64,000 bases of DNA from an uncultured Luteimonas sp. (lineage in GTDB: Bacteria; Pseudomonadota; Gammaproteobacteria; Xanthomonadales; Xanthomonadaceae). How positions within the stretch are numbered: the stretch's first letter is position 1; every line of letters begins with the position of its first letter. Both the position numbers and the translations under genes were made by a program. The notes beneath the pieces were generated by a model. That model searched no databases. It was not told the DNA's origin and saw nothing but the letters and a program-made list of their open reading frames with translations. The stretch is from positions 9,665 to 73,664 of the forward strand of contig CAKTDC010000016.1 in NCBI GenBank assembly GCA_934541015.1, read 5' to 3'. Positions 17,497-27,572 of this stretch are shown in pieces.

Positions 17497-18984
17497 ATGA
17501 CCGCCAGCACGCCACTGCTCGTCACCTTCACCGCCTACCTGCTGCTGATGGTCGGCCTGGGCTTCGCCGCCTGGCGACGCACCCGCACCTTCGACGACTA
17601 CATCCTCGGCGGCCGCTCGCTGGGCAGCTTCGTGACCGCGCTCGCGGCCGGCGCCTCGGACATGAGCGGCTGGCTGATGATGGGCCTGCCCGGCGCGCTG
17701 TACCTGAGCGGCGCCTCCGAGGCGTGGATCGCGGTCGGCCTGGTCCTGGGCGCCTGGGCGAACTGGAAGTACGTTGCCGGCCCGCTGCGCGTCTACACCG
17801 AACGCACCCGCAACGCGCTGACCCTGCCCGACTACTTCACCCACCGCTTCGAGGACCACAGTCGGGTGCTGCGCATCCTCTCCGCGCTGGTGATCCTGGT
17901 GTTCTTCGCCATCTACTGCGCCTCGGGCATCGTCGCCAGCGCGCGCATGTTCGAAAGCGTGTTCGGCCTGCCCTACGGCCAGGCGATGGTCTGGGGCGCG
18001 GCGGTGACGATCCTCTACACCTTCATCGGTGGCTTCCTCGCGGTGAGCTGGACCGACACCATCCAGGCCTCGCTGATGATCTTCGCCCTGCTGCTGGTGC
18101 CGGTGTTCGCGATCGTCGGCGTGGGCGGCCCGACCGAGGCACTGGCGCTGATCGAGCAGGTCGATCCCTCGCGGCTGGACTGGGTCGGCGCCGGCGGCGT
18201 CATCGCCGTGGTCTCGGCGCTGGCTTGGGGCCTGGGCTACCTCGGCCAGCCGCACATCCTGGCGCGGTTCATGGCCGCCGACAGCCTGGCCACGATCCCG
18301 CGCGCGCGCCGCATCGGCATGACCTGGATGATCCTGTGCCTGGCCGGCGCGGTGGCCACGGGCTTCTTCGGCATCGCCTGGTTCGCCGCGCACCCGGAGG
18401 TCGCCGGCCCGGTCAACGCCAATCCCGAGCGCGTGTTCATCGTGCTCTCGGAGGTGCTGTTCAACCCGTGGATCGCCGGCGTGCTGCTGTCGGCGATCCT
18501 GGCCGCGATCATGAGCACGCTGTCGGCGCAGCTGCTGGTGTGCTCGAGCGCGCTGACCCAGGATTTCTACCGCGGCTTGCTGCGGCCCAGGGCCGGGCAT
18601 CGCGAGCTGGTGTGGTTCGGGCGGGCGATGGTGCTGGCGGTGGCCCTGCTGGCGATGTGGATCGCACGCGATCCCGACAGCCGGGTGCTGGGGCTGGTGG
18701 CCTATGCCTGGGCGGGCTTCGGCGCGGCCTTCGGGCCGGTGGTGGTGCTGTCGCTGTTCTGGAAGCGGATGACCCGCAACGGCGCCATCGCGGGGATGCT
18801 GGCCGGGGCGGTCACGGTGCTGCTGTGGAAGCAGACCGGCAGCGCGCTGTACGAGATCGTGCCCGGGTTCATCGCCGCGGTGGTGGCGATCGTGGCGGTG
18901 AGCCTGCTCGGCCGGGTGCCGTCGCAGGCCGTGCAGACGCAGCACGAGCAGGTGCGGCTGAGCCTGCGCGAGAACGGCTACTGA
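17497..18984 (+). CDS. putP: Sodium/proline symporter
   Basis: Sodium:solute symporter of the SSF family, 495 aa, with about 13 hydrophobic segments. Features of PutP: N-terminal FDDYILGGRSLGSFVTALAAGASDMSGWLMMGLPGA, then the TERTRNALTLPDYFTHRF loop, GFLAVSWTDTIQASLM, the WGLGYLGQPHILARFMA segment and SALTQDFYRG. Imports L-proline with Na+ at the inner membrane. ATG at 17497 is preferred over 17383, whose extension is not hydrophobic and lacks homology. Divergent from the PAS kinase with about 165 bases between, where no strong promoter was seen. Confidence 0.92.
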   Translation: MTASTPLLVTFTAYLLLMVGLGFAAWRRTRTFDDYILGGRSLGSFVTALAAGASDMSGWLMMGLPGALYLSGASEAWIAVGLVLGAWANWKYVAGPLRVYTERTRNALTLPDYFTHRFEDHSRVLRILSALVILVFFAIYCASGIVASARMFESVFGLPYGQAMVWGAAVTILYTFIGGFLAVSWTDTIQASLMIFALLLVPVFAIVGVGGPTEALALIEQVDPSRLDWVGAGGVIAVVSALAWGLGYLGQPHILARFMAADSLATIPRARRIGMTWMILCLAGAVATGFFGIAWFAAHPEVAGPVNANPERVFIVLSEVLFNPWIAGVLLSAILAAIMSTLSAQLLVCSSALTQDFYRGLLRPRAGHRELVWFGRAMVLAVALLAMWIARDPDSRVLGLVAYAWAGFGAAFGPVVVLSLFWKRMTRNGAIAGMLAGAVTVLLWKQTGSALYEIVPGFIAAVVAIVAVSLLGRVPSQAVQTQHEQVRLSLRENGY

Positions 18985-19005
18985 GGCTCGCCCGCCCGCG
19001 GGCAC

Positions 19006-20118
19006 TCAGAACAGGCTGCCCTGCGCCGGATCGGCCACCGGTGCCGGCCGACGGAACGCGCCGCAGTCCAGCGCCGGCAGGCGGCCGAAGCCCAGCCGCC
19101 GGTGTGCGCGGGCGAAGCGCGCCGCCAGCAGCTGCGCGAACGGCCCCTCGCCGCGCATGCGTTTGCCGAAGGCGCTGTCGTAGTCGCTGCCGCCGCGCAT
19201 CTGCCGCACCAGGCTCATCACGTGCGCGGCGCGGTCGGGGTAGTGCAGCGACAGCCACTCGCGCCAGATCTCCTTGAGCTCGTGCGGCAGCCGCAGCAGC
19301 ACGTAGCCGGCCTGGCGTGCGCCGGCCGCGTGCGCCGCCTCGAGGATGGCCTCCAGCTCGTGGTCGGTGATCGCCGGCACCACCGGCGCCACCATCACCC
19401 CCACCGGAACCCCGGCGTCGGACAGCCGGCGCATCGCCCGCAGCCGCGCATGCGGCGCCGCGGCGCGCGGCTCCATCCGCGCCGAGAGGCGGTTGTCGAG
19501 CGTGGTCACCGAGAAATGCACCGTCACCAGCCGGCGCGCCGCCAGCGGCGCGAGCAGGTCGATGTCGCGCGTCACCAGCGCGCTCTTGGTGATCAGGCTG
19601 AAGGGATGGCTGTGTTCGTCCATCACCCCGATCAGCTCGCGGGTGATGCGGTAGTGGCGCTCGATCGGCTGGTAGGCATCGGTGTTGATGCCCAGCGCGA
19701 TCGGGCTGCAGCGGTAGCCGGGACGCGCGAACTCGGCGCGCAGGCGCTCGGCGGCGTTGGTCTTGGCGAACAGCCGGGTTTCGAAATCCAGCCCCGGCGA
19801 CAGCTCCAGGTAGGCGTGGGACGGCCGCGCGAAGCAGTACACGCAGCCGTGCTCGCAGCCGCGGTAGGGATTCACCGACTGGTCGAAGCCGATGTCCGGC
19901 GATGCGTTGCGGCTGACGATGCCGCGCGCGCGCTCCTCGGTCACCCGGGTGTCCGGGTGCGGTGGCGGATCGGCGTCGTCGGCCGCGTGCAGCGAGCCCC
20001 AGCCGTCATCCTCGGCGTGGGCGCCGGTGACCTCGTAGCGCCCGGGCACGAACGAGGCGGCGCCGCGGCCGTGGACGGGCACGGTCGCCGGTGAGCTCTG
20101 TCTGCGCCGCGGATCCAT
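19006..20118 (-). CDS. PA0069-family radical SAM protein
   Basis: A 370-residue radical SAM protein. The [4Fe-4S]-SAM cluster motif is C88-E-H-G-C92-V-Y-C95, preceded by NPYRGCEHG, which is characteristic of the PA0069/Rv2578c family (spore photoproduct lyase-like). Other conserved parts: GINTDAYQPIERHYRITRE, SLITKSALVTRDIDLL, SVTTLD. The start at 20118 (MDPRRRQSS) is chosen since the frame upstream is not conserved. Function of the family is not established; repair or modification of DNA has been suggested only from the distant similarity. It converges on putP and is divergent from cardiolipin synthase. Confidence 0.88.
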   Translation of the reverse strand: MDPRRRQSSPATVPVHGRGAASFVPGRYEVTGAHAEDDGWGSLHAADDADPPPHPDTRVTEERARGIVSRNASPDIGFDQSVNPYRGCEHGCVYCFARPSHAYLELSPGLDFETRLFAKTNAAERLRAEFARPGYRCSPIALGINTDAYQPIERHYRITRELIGVMDEHSHPFSLITKSALVTRDIDLLAPLAARRLVTVHFSVTTLDNRLSARMEPRAAAPHARLRAMRRLSDAGVPVGVMVAPVVPAITDHELEAILEAAHAAGARQAGYVLLRLPHELKEIWREWLSLHYPDRAAHVMSLVRQMRGGSDYDSAFGKRMRGEGPFAQLLAARFARAHRRLGFGRLPALDCGAFRRPAPVADPAQGSLF

Positions 20119-20303
20119 CGGCGGAGTGTGCGCGCACGCGGTCGCAGCGGGCGCGACGACGGCGGTGCCGCGTTCAGCCACGGCCCTGCCGTCGCGGAGC
20201 GACAGCGCGGCGGCCGCCTCCAGGCTGAATCTGCACCCCGCATCACGCGCTTTGCTCTAGCCTTCACCGCAGGCGGGCCCGGCCCGCGCAAGGGGGAAAG
20301 ACC

Positions 20304-21743
20304 ATGTGGGACGCACTGCGGCAGCTGTGGGACGGCATCGTCTCGATTCCCCACCTGGGCCTGGCGCTGGCCGTGGTCTGGCTGCTGTACCTGCTGCTGC
20401 TGGGCTGCTGGATCGTGCTGCAGAAGCGCGAACCGGTGGCCACGGTCAGCTGGCTGCTCGGTCTGGCCCTGCTGCCCTACGCCGGCTTCCTGATCTACCA
20501 CGTCTTCGGCCCGCAGAAGATCCACCGCCAGCGGCTGCGCCGGGCCAGCGTGCGCCCCGCCCTGCCCGAGGAGGCCGCCAGCAGCGACGAGATCGACGAG
20601 CTCTCGCGCATGGTCGAGAAGACCACCCGCCAGCCGATGACCACCGCCAGCGACGTGCGCCTGCTGGTCGACGGCCACGCCAAGTACAGCGCGCTGCTGG
20701 CCGACATCGCCTCGGCCCGCCGGCACGTGCACCTGGAGTACTACATCTGGCACCCCGATCGCAGCGGTGCCGCCTTGCGCGACGCCCTGGTCGAACGCGC
20801 CCGCGCCGGGGTCAGGGTGCGCCTGCTGCTCGACGCGGTCGGTTCGGCCCGCGCGCGCCGCTTCTTCGGCCCCCTGGTCGAGGCCGGCGGCGAACTGGCC
20901 TGGTTCCACCCGCCGCGGTTCGGCCGCATCTGGTGCCGACCCTGGGCCAACCTGCGCACCCACCGCAAGATCGTGGTGATCGACGGCCGGCTCGGCTACA
21001 CCGGCGGCATGAACGTGACCGACGACCAGGACGAGAGCCTGGGTGCGACCGCCTTCCACGACCTGCACCTGCGCCTGGAGGGCAACATCGTGCGCGGCCT
21101 GCAGCGGCTGTTCGTCGAGGACTGGGTCTATGCCACCGGCAGCACGGCGGTGATCGCGGAAGTCTCCGACAGCCTCGCCTGCGCCCCGGCGACGGGCGGG
21201 ATCAGGACCCAGGTGGTCGCGTCCGGGCCGGACTCGGAATGGGAGGCGATCCACCGCGCCTACGTCGGCGCGATCCACGCCGCGACCCGGCGGGTGTGGA
21301 TGGCCACGCCCTACTTCGTGCCCGGCGAGGCGGCGATGATGGCGCTGTCGTCGGCGGCACTGGCCGGGCTGGACGTGCGGCTGATGGTACCCAGGCGCAG
21401 TGATTCGCTGCTGGTCACGCTGGCCGCGCGCTCGTATTTCGACCAGCTGATCGAGGCCGGGGTGAAGATCCACGAATACGGCCCGCGCATGCTGCACGCC
21501 AAGACCCTGCTGATCGACGACGCCCTGGCCTTCATCGGCAGCGCCAACTTCGACCATCGCAGCTTCCGCCTGAACTTCGAGGTCTCGATGCTGTTCGACG
21601 ACGAAGCGATCGCCGCACGCCTGGCGCAACTGTTCGAGGCGGACCTGGCGCTGGCGCCGCGGGTGCGCGACGACGCGCACCGTCCGCTGTTCCGCGCGCG
21701 CCTGCCCGAGGCCCTGGCGCGGCTGCTCTCGCCCCTGCTCTGA
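20304..21743 (+). CDS. cls: Cardiolipin synthase
   Basis: Phospholipase D-superfamily enzyme joining two phosphatidylglycerols (or a related pair) to make cardiolipin at the inner membrane, 479 aa. Two N-terminal membrane segments (about 16-38 and 46-64, with the KREPVATVSWLLGLALLP signature), then two HKD motifs: H220-R-K-I-V-V-I-D-G and H398-A-K-T-L-L-I-D-D, each followed by the G-S-x-N or GGMN element. This is the classical Cls layout. The start has a purine-rich ribosome site (AGGGGGAAAG). Transcribed with the small membrane gene and pdxJ in the same direction. Confidence 0.93.
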   Translation: MWDALRQLWDGIVSIPHLGLALAVVWLLYLLLLGCWIVLQKREPVATVSWLLGLALLPYAGFLIYHVFGPQKIHRQRLRRASVRPALPEEAASSDEIDELSRMVEKTTRQPMTTASDVRLLVDGHAKYSALLADIASARRHVHLEYYIWHPDRSGAALRDALVERARAGVRVRLLLDAVGSARARRFFGPLVEAGGELAWFHPPRFGRIWCRPWANLRTHRKIVVIDGRLGYTGGMNVTDDQDESLGATAFHDLHLRLEGNIVRGLQRLFVEDWVYATGSTAVIAEVSDSLACAPATGGIRTQVVASGPDSEWEAIHRAYVGAIHAATRRVWMATPYFVPGEAAMMALSSAALAGLDVRLMVPRRSDSLLVTLAARSYFDQLIEAGVKIHEYGPRMLHAKTLLIDDALAFIGSANFDHRSFRLNFEVSMLFDDEAIAARLAQLFEADLALAPRVRDDAHRPLFRARLPEALARLLSPLL

Positions 21744-21829
21744 CCGGCGGCGCCGCGGGCCGGCCGGGCGGCGGCCGCCGCCGTCGCCGCGGGTTAGACT
21801 TTCCCCGAATCCCCCGACGGAGCCAGACC

Positions 21830-22090
21830 ATGCCGTGGCTGTTCCTGCTGCTTGCGCTGGGCGGTTTCTGGCTCGCCTTCACCACTTCGTCGGTGGCGCT
21901 GTCGGCGCTGTCGCTGCTGGCCTCGCTGGTCCTGCTGGGGCTGTGGGTGATGGGCCTGCTGGCGCGTCGCGTCGGCGACCGCGCACGCGACGACTCCCTG
22001 CTGATCGATCCGCAGGAGCTGCGCCGCATGCGCGAGCTGGCGCAAGCCCGGCAGCAGCAGGAGCCACAGGCGCCGCCGCCCGAGGCCTGA
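21830..22090 (+). CDS. Small membrane protein of unknown function
   Basis: An 86-residue protein with two hydrophobic helices (residues 2-20 and 22-45, [14 protein letters not shown] and [21 protein letters not shown]) and a charged C-terminal tail with [26 protein letters not shown], probably cytoplasmic and helical. Upstream is an acceptable ribosome site (GACGGAG). Lies between cls and pdxJ on the same strand. I recognise no family; the pattern (double helix hairpin plus soluble tail) fits an accessory or regulatory membrane peptide. Confidence 0.7.
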   Translation: MPWLFLLLALGGFWLAFTTSSVALSALSLLASLVLLGLWVMGLLARRVGDRARDDSLLIDPQELRRMRELAQARQQQEPQAPPPEA

Positions 22091-22151
22091 ACCCGGCATC
22101 GTCCCCTGCCCGGCCGCACCCACCGGGCCGCGCACGGGTTACGCTTCGACC

Positions 22152-22898
22152 ATGACCCGCCTGAGCGTCAACCTCAACAAGATCGCGGTGCTGCGCAACT
22201 CGCGCGGCGACGATGAACCGGACGTGCTGCGCGCCGCGCGCACCTGCCTGGACGCCGGTGCCCACGGCATCACCGTGCACCCGCGCCCGGACGCGCGCCA
22301 CATCCGTGCCGACGACGTGATCGCGCTGGCCGGGCTGACCGCCCGCTACGGGGTCGAGTTCAACATCGAGGGCAATCCGTTCGCGCCGCCGCGGCCCGGC
22401 TATCCGGGCCTGCTGGCGCTGTGCGAACAGGCGCGGCCGGCGCAGGCGACCCTGGTGCCCGACGGCGACGGCCAGCTGACCTCCGACCACGGCTTCGATT
22501 TCGCCCGCGACGCGGCAACCCTGCCGCCGCTGGTGGCGCAGCTGAAGGCGCTGGGCTGCCGGGTCAGCCTGTTCGCCGACGCCGAGGCCGATTTCGACGC
22601 CGCCGCGCGGACCGGCGCCGACCGCATCGAGCTCTACACCGGCCCCTACGCCGCCGCCTTCGCCGCCGGCCGCACCGATGCCGCCGCAGCCTTCAGCGCC
22701 GCCGCCGCCGCCGCCATCCGCGCCGGCCTGGGCATCAACGCCGGCCACGACCTGAGCCAGGCCAACCTCGGCCACTTCCTCGACAGCGTGCCGCAGGTGC
22801 TGGAAGTCTCCATCGGCCACGCCCTGATCGGCGAAGCCCTGTACGAAGGCCTGGAGACCACCGTCCACCGCTACCTGGCGATCATCGCCGACGGCTGA
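22152..22898 (+). CDS. pdxJ: Pyridoxine 5'-phosphate synthase
   Basis: Last step of the DXP-dependent vitamin B6 pathway: condenses 3-amino-2-oxopropyl phosphate with 1-deoxyxylulose 5-phosphate. A TIM barrel of 248 aa. Signatures: [16 protein letters not shown] (family start), [34 protein letters not shown]. Cytoplasmic. Residue set and length match PdxJ throughout. It lies in the same direction as cls and converges on the exbD2 operon end across a repeat-rich gap. Confidence 0.95.
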   Translation: MTRLSVNLNKIAVLRNSRGDDEPDVLRAARTCLDAGAHGITVHPRPDARHIRADDVIALAGLTARYGVEFNIEGNPFAPPRPGYPGLLALCEQARPAQATLVPDGDGQLTSDHGFDFARDAATLPPLVAQLKALGCRVSLFADAEADFDAAARTGADRIELYTGPYAAAFAAGRTDAAAAFSAAAAAAIRAGLGINAGHDLSQANLGHFLDSVPQVLEVSIGHALIGEALYEGLETTVHRYLAIIADG

Positions 22899-22984
22899 GC
22901 CCGGCTGCCGGCCGGACGTTATCGAAACATCGATGCGGCGGCTTGGAGAGGGACGCCACGCCCTGTTGCTCCAGGAGAAGATCC

Positions 22985-23384
22985 CGAAAAGGTGCTTCTC
23001 CCAAGGGAGGGAGCCGCTTTCACTCCCACCGTCGGAAGGACGCCGCGCCCTGGCGGCCGGGGATCGCTCTTCGCTCGGTCAGCCCCGCTCCGCGGTCCAG
23101 CCCGGCGCAGCGCGCCGGGCGTTCGCACGGACGCGCGGCATGCCGCGCAAGCGGTCCGTACTCACCCATGGGCTGACTCGCGCGCAAAACATCCATGTTT
23201 TGCTTTGCCGCGATCCCCGGCCGCCAGGACGCGGCTCGTTGCGGCGTCCGGTTCAACGCTTCGATGGCAAGGGCGTTGCTGCCCAAACGAAGTGGAGTCG
23301 TCAAGGAACCTCTGAACAACGACCGTCATTCCCGCGAAGGCGGGGATCCAGGGACGTTAATCCGTTGAAAACCAGAGTCCATGG
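22985..23384 (+). repeat. Dispersed repeat copy 1 (inverted partner at 38456-38850)
   Basis: A 385-400 base unit nearly identical, in opposite orientation, to 38456-38850, with only scattered differences. It contains the hairpin core GCAAAACATCCATGTTTTGC at 23184-23203 and runs into the MITE-like element. No protein-coding content was recognised. Confidence 0.85.
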
Positions 23385-23438
23385 ATTCCCGCCTTCGCGG
23401 GAATGACGATCAAAAGCGGGTTGTCCAGAGGTTCGTCA
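23301..23438 (+). repeat. MITE-like element, degenerate right end
   Basis: Left terminal repeat TCAAGGAACCTCTGAACAAC (23301-23320) is identical to that of the copy at 38373; the right end (23420-23438) is a decayed version. Between them are two inward-facing REP-type hairpins (23325-23350 and 23381-23407, core CCCGCGAAGGCGGG). No transposase. Confidence 0.6.
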
Positions 23439-23580
23439 ACGGATCGAGGGGGTGTCCCGGGCCGGGGAATTGCGGAGAGCAGCGCAGGGATGCGCTGCGG
23501 GAGCAATCCCCGGCCCGAGGCGACCCTCGGTCCGCAAGCCCGGATCCCACTCTGCTCTTGCAACCCCCCGCAAACGGGAG

Positions 23581-23608
23581 AAAAAAAACGCCGCCCGGAG
23601 GCGGCGTT
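23581..23608 (-). terminator. Rho-independent terminator of the tonB-exb operon
   Basis: On the minus strand a 9-bp stem AACGCCGCC/GGCGGCGTT with a four-base TCCG loop is followed by eight T. It lies about 57 bases past the exbD2 stop and is a textbook intrinsic terminator. Confidence 0.9.
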
Positions 23609-23664
23609 GAAAGTGGTTTTCGGTAAGCGGCCGGCGCCCTGCAGGAGCGCCGGACGGTGACGCG

Positions 23665-24081
<417 letters not shown>

Positions 24082-24099
24082 CTTCGATTCTCCGATCCG

Positions 24100-24525
<426 letters not shown>

Positions 24526-24558
24526 GTCGGATCTCCTGCGTCAGTCTGTGGTGTTCGC

Positions 24559-25302
24559 TCAGCGACCTTCGCCGACGCGAGCGCCGGTGGCGAAGAAGTC
24601 GTGCAGGTCGTGCGCGAAGGTGTCGAGCTTGGCGTTCAGGCCGCGGTTGAGGCGGACGAAGAAGTTGTAGCCCAGCACCGCCGGGATCGCGACGCCCAGA
24701 CCGATCGCGGTCATGATCAGCGCCTCGCCCACCGGACCGGCCACCGCGCCGATGTCGGCCTGGCCGGTCGCACCGATGCGGATCAGCGCGTTGTAGATGC
24801 CCCACACCGTGCCGAGCAGACCGACGAACGGCGCGGTCGCACCCACGGTCGCGAGTACGGTCAGGCCGTCCTCGAGCTTCATCGACTCGCGGGTCACGGC
24901 CTGGCGCAGCGCGCGGTCCACGAACTCGGAGCGGCTCATCGACTCGGCCAGGCGCGAACCGTCATGGCGCTGGTGGTGCGCGGCGGCCTGGGCGGCGTCG
25001 AGGGCGACCTTGGAGAAGGGCTCGCCGCGGCGCTGCTCTTCCATGAAGCGGATCGCGTCCTGCGCGTTGGGCGTTTCCCAGAACGTGCTGACCACGCGGT
25101 CGGAACTGCCCCTGAGCCGGATGTGCTTGATCATGTTGAACACGATCCAGTAGACCGACAGCACCGACATGATGATCAACACGATGAACACGATCCAGTT
25201 GACCAGGGTCATGTGTTCGATCAGGTTGGCGAAGCCCATCTGGGTCAGGGCCTCGGCGTTGTTGCCTCCGGTCACTGGAGCGGTGGAAGTTTCCTGCAGC
25301 AT
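24559..25302 (-). CDS. exbB: ExbB-type proton channel protein
   Basis: A 247-residue MotA/TolQ/ExbB-family protein: three membrane helices (about residues 32-58, 145-170 and 185-210), with the conserved TVGATAPFVGLLGTVWGIYNAL segment and the GEALIMTAIGLGVAIPAVLGYNFF helix. Forms the pentameric channel around an ExbD dimer and energises TonB. Followed by exbD after 33 bases. Confidence 0.93.
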   Translation of the reverse strand: MLQETSTAPVTGGNNAEALTQMGFANLIEHMTLVNWIVFIVLIIMSVLSVYWIVFNMIKHIRLRGSSDRVVSTFWETPNAQDAIRFMEEQRRGEPFSKVALDAAQAAAHHQRHDGSRLAESMSRSEFVDRALRQAVTRESMKLEDGLTVLATVGATAPFVGLLGTVWGIYNALIRIGATGQADIGAVAGPVGEALIMTAIGLGVAIPAVLGYNFFVRLNRGLNAKLDTFAHDLHDFFATGARVGEGR

Positions 25303-25414
25303 GACGCTTACCTTTTGGATGTTGTGATTTGGATGTGTGTGGAACGCGGGTGTTCGGTTGTTGCAAGGGTTGCCGGATCAGGTGCCGATGACCCGCACCG
25401 CCGGCGGATAGGGA

Positions 25415-26092
25415 TCAGCCGCCGAGCGTGAAGTCGACGGGCACGCGGACGCGGCCGGCGGACGGGCGGCCGTCCTTCGTCGCCGGGTTGAAGCGCCACT
25501 TGCGCGCGGCCTGCATCGCGGCGCGGTCGAGGTCGCGGTTGCGGCTCGAGCGCTCCACGGTCACGTTGGTCACGTTGCCGTTGGCGTCGACGTCGATCAC
25601 CAGCACCACGGTTCCCTGGATGCCGGCGCGGGCGGCGGCGGGCGGGTACTGTGGCGGGTTCATGTTCTTGGACGAGATGTCGACGCTGGCGCCGATGTCG
25701 GCCACCGGAGCCGGTGGCGCGGGCGGAGCCGGCGGCGGGGCCGGGGTATCCATCGGCGAGGGGGTGTCGAACACCACCGGCGGATCCTCGGGCGGCGGCG
25801 GCAGCGGCGTGGGCTGCGGCGGCGAGAGCTCCTTGATCTCCTGCGGCTTGGGCGGCTCCGGCGGCGGCGGTGGCGGCGGCGGCGGCGGCGGCGGCGGCTC
25901 GATGATCACCACGCGGGTGACGTCTTCTTCTTCCAGGTCCACGGACGGCGGCGAAACAGGGGCCATCAGCAACAGCAGCGCGGCGACGTGAATCGCCACC
26001 ACCATGGTGAAACCGGTGATTCGCGCCCAGTTCAGACCTTCGTCGTCGTCTCGGTTCCGGTCGTGATCGGGCGTCGGCAAGGGTTGCGTCAT
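25415..26092 (-). CDS. tonB: TonB energy-transducing protein
   Basis: A 225-residue TonB: N-terminal membrane anchor (about residues 25-47, ITGFTMVVAIHVAALLLLM with the functionally important His), a Pro-rich periplasmic span that includes a run of 13 prolines, and a C-terminal domain (about 150-225: YPPAAARAGIQGTVVLVIDVDANGNVTNV, then ARKWRFNPATKDG). Links ExbB/ExbD with outer-membrane receptors such as the one at 13644-15785. First gene of the exb run; an extended -10 promoter lies about 90 bases upstream. Confidence 0.94.
   Translation of the reverse strand: MTQPLPTPDHDRNRDDDEGLNWARITGFTMVVAIHVAALLLLMAPVSPPSVDLEEEDVTRVVIIEPPPPPPPPPPPPPEPPKPQEIKELSPPQPTPLPPPPEDPPVVFDTPSPMDTPAPPPAPPAPPAPVADIGASVDISSKNMNPPQYPPAAARAGIQGTVVLVIDVDANGNVTNVTVERSSRNRDLDRAAMQAARKWRFNPATKDGRPSAGRVRVPVDFTLGG
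25858..25899. repeat. GGC-triplet microsatellite coding for the TonB poly-proline run
   Basis: A run of GGC/GGT triplets on the plus strand (CCG/CCA-type codons on the coding strand) encodes the 13 consecutive prolines. Slippage in whole triplets would change the length of the TonB periplasmic span without breaking the frame. Confidence 0.6.
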
Positions 26093-26177
26093 GCGGTGAG
26101 CTCAAAGTCTGTCCGGGCGCCCACGGCACCCTAGCTGGCAGGGAACGCGGCCGGTTTTGGCCACGGGGACGGCGAAG

Positions 26178-26186
26178 CTTATACCA
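26178..26186 (-). promoter_or_regulatory. Extended -10 promoter before tonB
   Basis: Minus-strand sequence TGGTATAAG fits TGnTATAAt and sits about 85 bases upstream of the tonB start. A -35 hexamer is weak. No clear Fur box was found beside it. Confidence 0.5.
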
Positions 26187-26247
26187 ATCGCACTTGTCCG
26201 CACTACCTTGGTTGCGGCTGCAATTGCGTCAGGCCGGTCGCCGGGCC

Positions 26248-27447
26248 TCACTTCTGGGAGAGTATCCTGTTCGCGTCCTGCGGCGACCTTACCCCTTTGT
26301 CCAATGCCTTTCGGGCCGCTTCCTTGGCCTCGGGCAGGCGGCCTTCGCCGTGCAGGACGCGGGCAAGGTTGAGGTAGGCCTCGCCATCGGGGGCGAGCGG
26401 GGCGGCCTTGCGGTAGGCCTCGATCGCCGGGCCCACCTGGTCGGAGAAGTAGTAGGCCTGGGCCAGCGCGACATAGGTGCGGTGGTCGCCCTGCAGCACG
26501 CCCTTTTCGAGCCCCTCGTTGATCACGGCGATGGCCTCGCGCTCCTTGTTGTCGCTGTTGAGGTACAGCGCCATCAGGTTGCGATAGTCGCGATCCTCGG
26601 TCAGCTCGCCCTTGGCGCGCAGGCGCTCGAACACCTCGGCGGCCTTCAGGTCCTGGCCCGACTGCATGTAGACGATGGCCAGGTTCATCTGCGAGCGCTT
26701 GTCGTCCGGCGCGCGTGCGGCCAGCTCCTCGGCGAGCTTGGCGGCCTCGGCCGGCTGGTCGGCCTCGGCATAGGCGGCCATCAGCAGCTGCGCCCAGTCG
26801 TTGCGCGGCTCCTCGCTGCCGGCCATCGCCGACTTCAGCGCCTCGATCGCCTCGGGATAGCGCTCCAGCCGGAACAGGGCGTTGCCGCGCAGCGCCTGGT
26901 GGTCGGGCAGTTGGGTGGCGGTCTCGCGCTGCAGCCGGTCGAGGGTGGCCAGGCCGGCCTCGTACTCCTCGTCCTGCATCTGCAGCTGGGCGATGATCAG
27001 CATGGTCTCGTAGTGCTCGTTGTTGCCCAGCCCGTTGAAGTCCAGCGCCTTCTGCAGCCAGACCCGGGCCTCGGCGCCGTCCTCGTTGGCCAGCAGCGCG
27101 CCGAGCAGGCGCGCGGCGATCGCCTTCTCGTAGGCGTTGGTCTTGTCGTCGGCCAGGAGCTCTTCCACGATCGGGCGCGCGGCGGCGATGTCGTCGTCCT
27201 CGTAGGCCTTGGACAGCTTCTGCAGCTTCGGGCCGCCGCGCGCGGTGGCCTTGAGGTTGGGCTGCTCGCGCGTGGCCTGCGGATACTTCTCCACGACCGG
27301 GGCGGCGCTGGCACGATTGCGCTGCTCGCTCTGCCGACCGCGGCGCTCTTCCGCCGATCGCTGCGCCAGTGCGGTGGTGGTGCCGAGCATCAACAGCACT
27401 GTGGTCGCGGTGACCAGGAGGCGGCGGGTGGCCGTGGACTTGGACAT
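26248..27447 (-). CDS. Exported tetratricopeptide-repeat protein
   Basis: A 399-residue protein with a signal peptide (MSKSTATRRLLVTATTVLLMLGTTTALAQ), then a helical body of TPR units from about residue 60 to the end (ARVWLQKALDFNGLGNNE, AYAEADQPAEAAKLAEELAAR, AIVYMQSGQDLKAAEVFERLRA, AQAYYFSDQVGPAIEAYRKAAPLAPDGEAYLNLARVL). Periplasmic scaffold. Start at 27447 has a GGTG-type ribosome site; a start eight codons upstream is less likely. It precedes tonB on the same strand with 155 bases between. TPR proteins encoded with tonB/exb systems in other bacteria assist TonB function, which is the best guess here. Confidence 0.82.
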   Translation of the reverse strand: MSKSTATRRLLVTATTVLLMLGTTTALAQRSAEERRGRQSEQRNRASAAPVVEKYPQATREQPNLKATARGGPKLQKLSKAYEDDDIAAARPIVEELLADDKTNAYEKAIAARLLGALLANEDGAEARVWLQKALDFNGLGNNEHYETMLIIAQLQMQDEEYEAGLATLDRLQRETATQLPDHQALRGNALFRLERYPEAIEALKSAMAGSEEPRNDWAQLLMAAYAEADQPAEAAKLAEELAARAPDDKRSQMNLAIVYMQSGQDLKAAEVFERLRAKGELTEDRDYRNLMALYLNSDNKEREAIAVINEGLEKGVLQGDHRTYVALAQAYYFSDQVGPAIEAYRKAAPLAPDGEAYLNLARVLHGEGRLPEAKEAARKALDKGVRSPQDANRILSQK

Positions 27448-27572
27448 GGTGTTCACCTTTGCGTGTGGCATGTGGGTGGAGCGGTCGCGGCGGACATTGT
27501 GGGGCGGTGGCCCCGCGCAGTCGAACGCGGCTCCGGAGACGGACAGATGATAAGTGCGGGCGGCGGCAATGG

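Larger units (their letters stand above)
22899..23664. other. Repeat-filled intergenic region between pdxJ and exbD2
   Basis: About 765 bases with no gene. From left to right it holds copy 1 of a dispersed repeat, an attached MITE-like element with two REP-type hairpins, a GC-rich stretch that also occurs in part in the gyrB-recF gap (GGGCCGGGGAATTGCGGAGA), and the intrinsic terminator of the exb operon. Confidence 0.6.

Noticed and set aside
23401..23660. Short open frames in the pdxJ-exbD2 gap
   Set aside because: They are read-through of the repeat and REP units; the same peptides recur wherever the repeat recurs, in any orientation.
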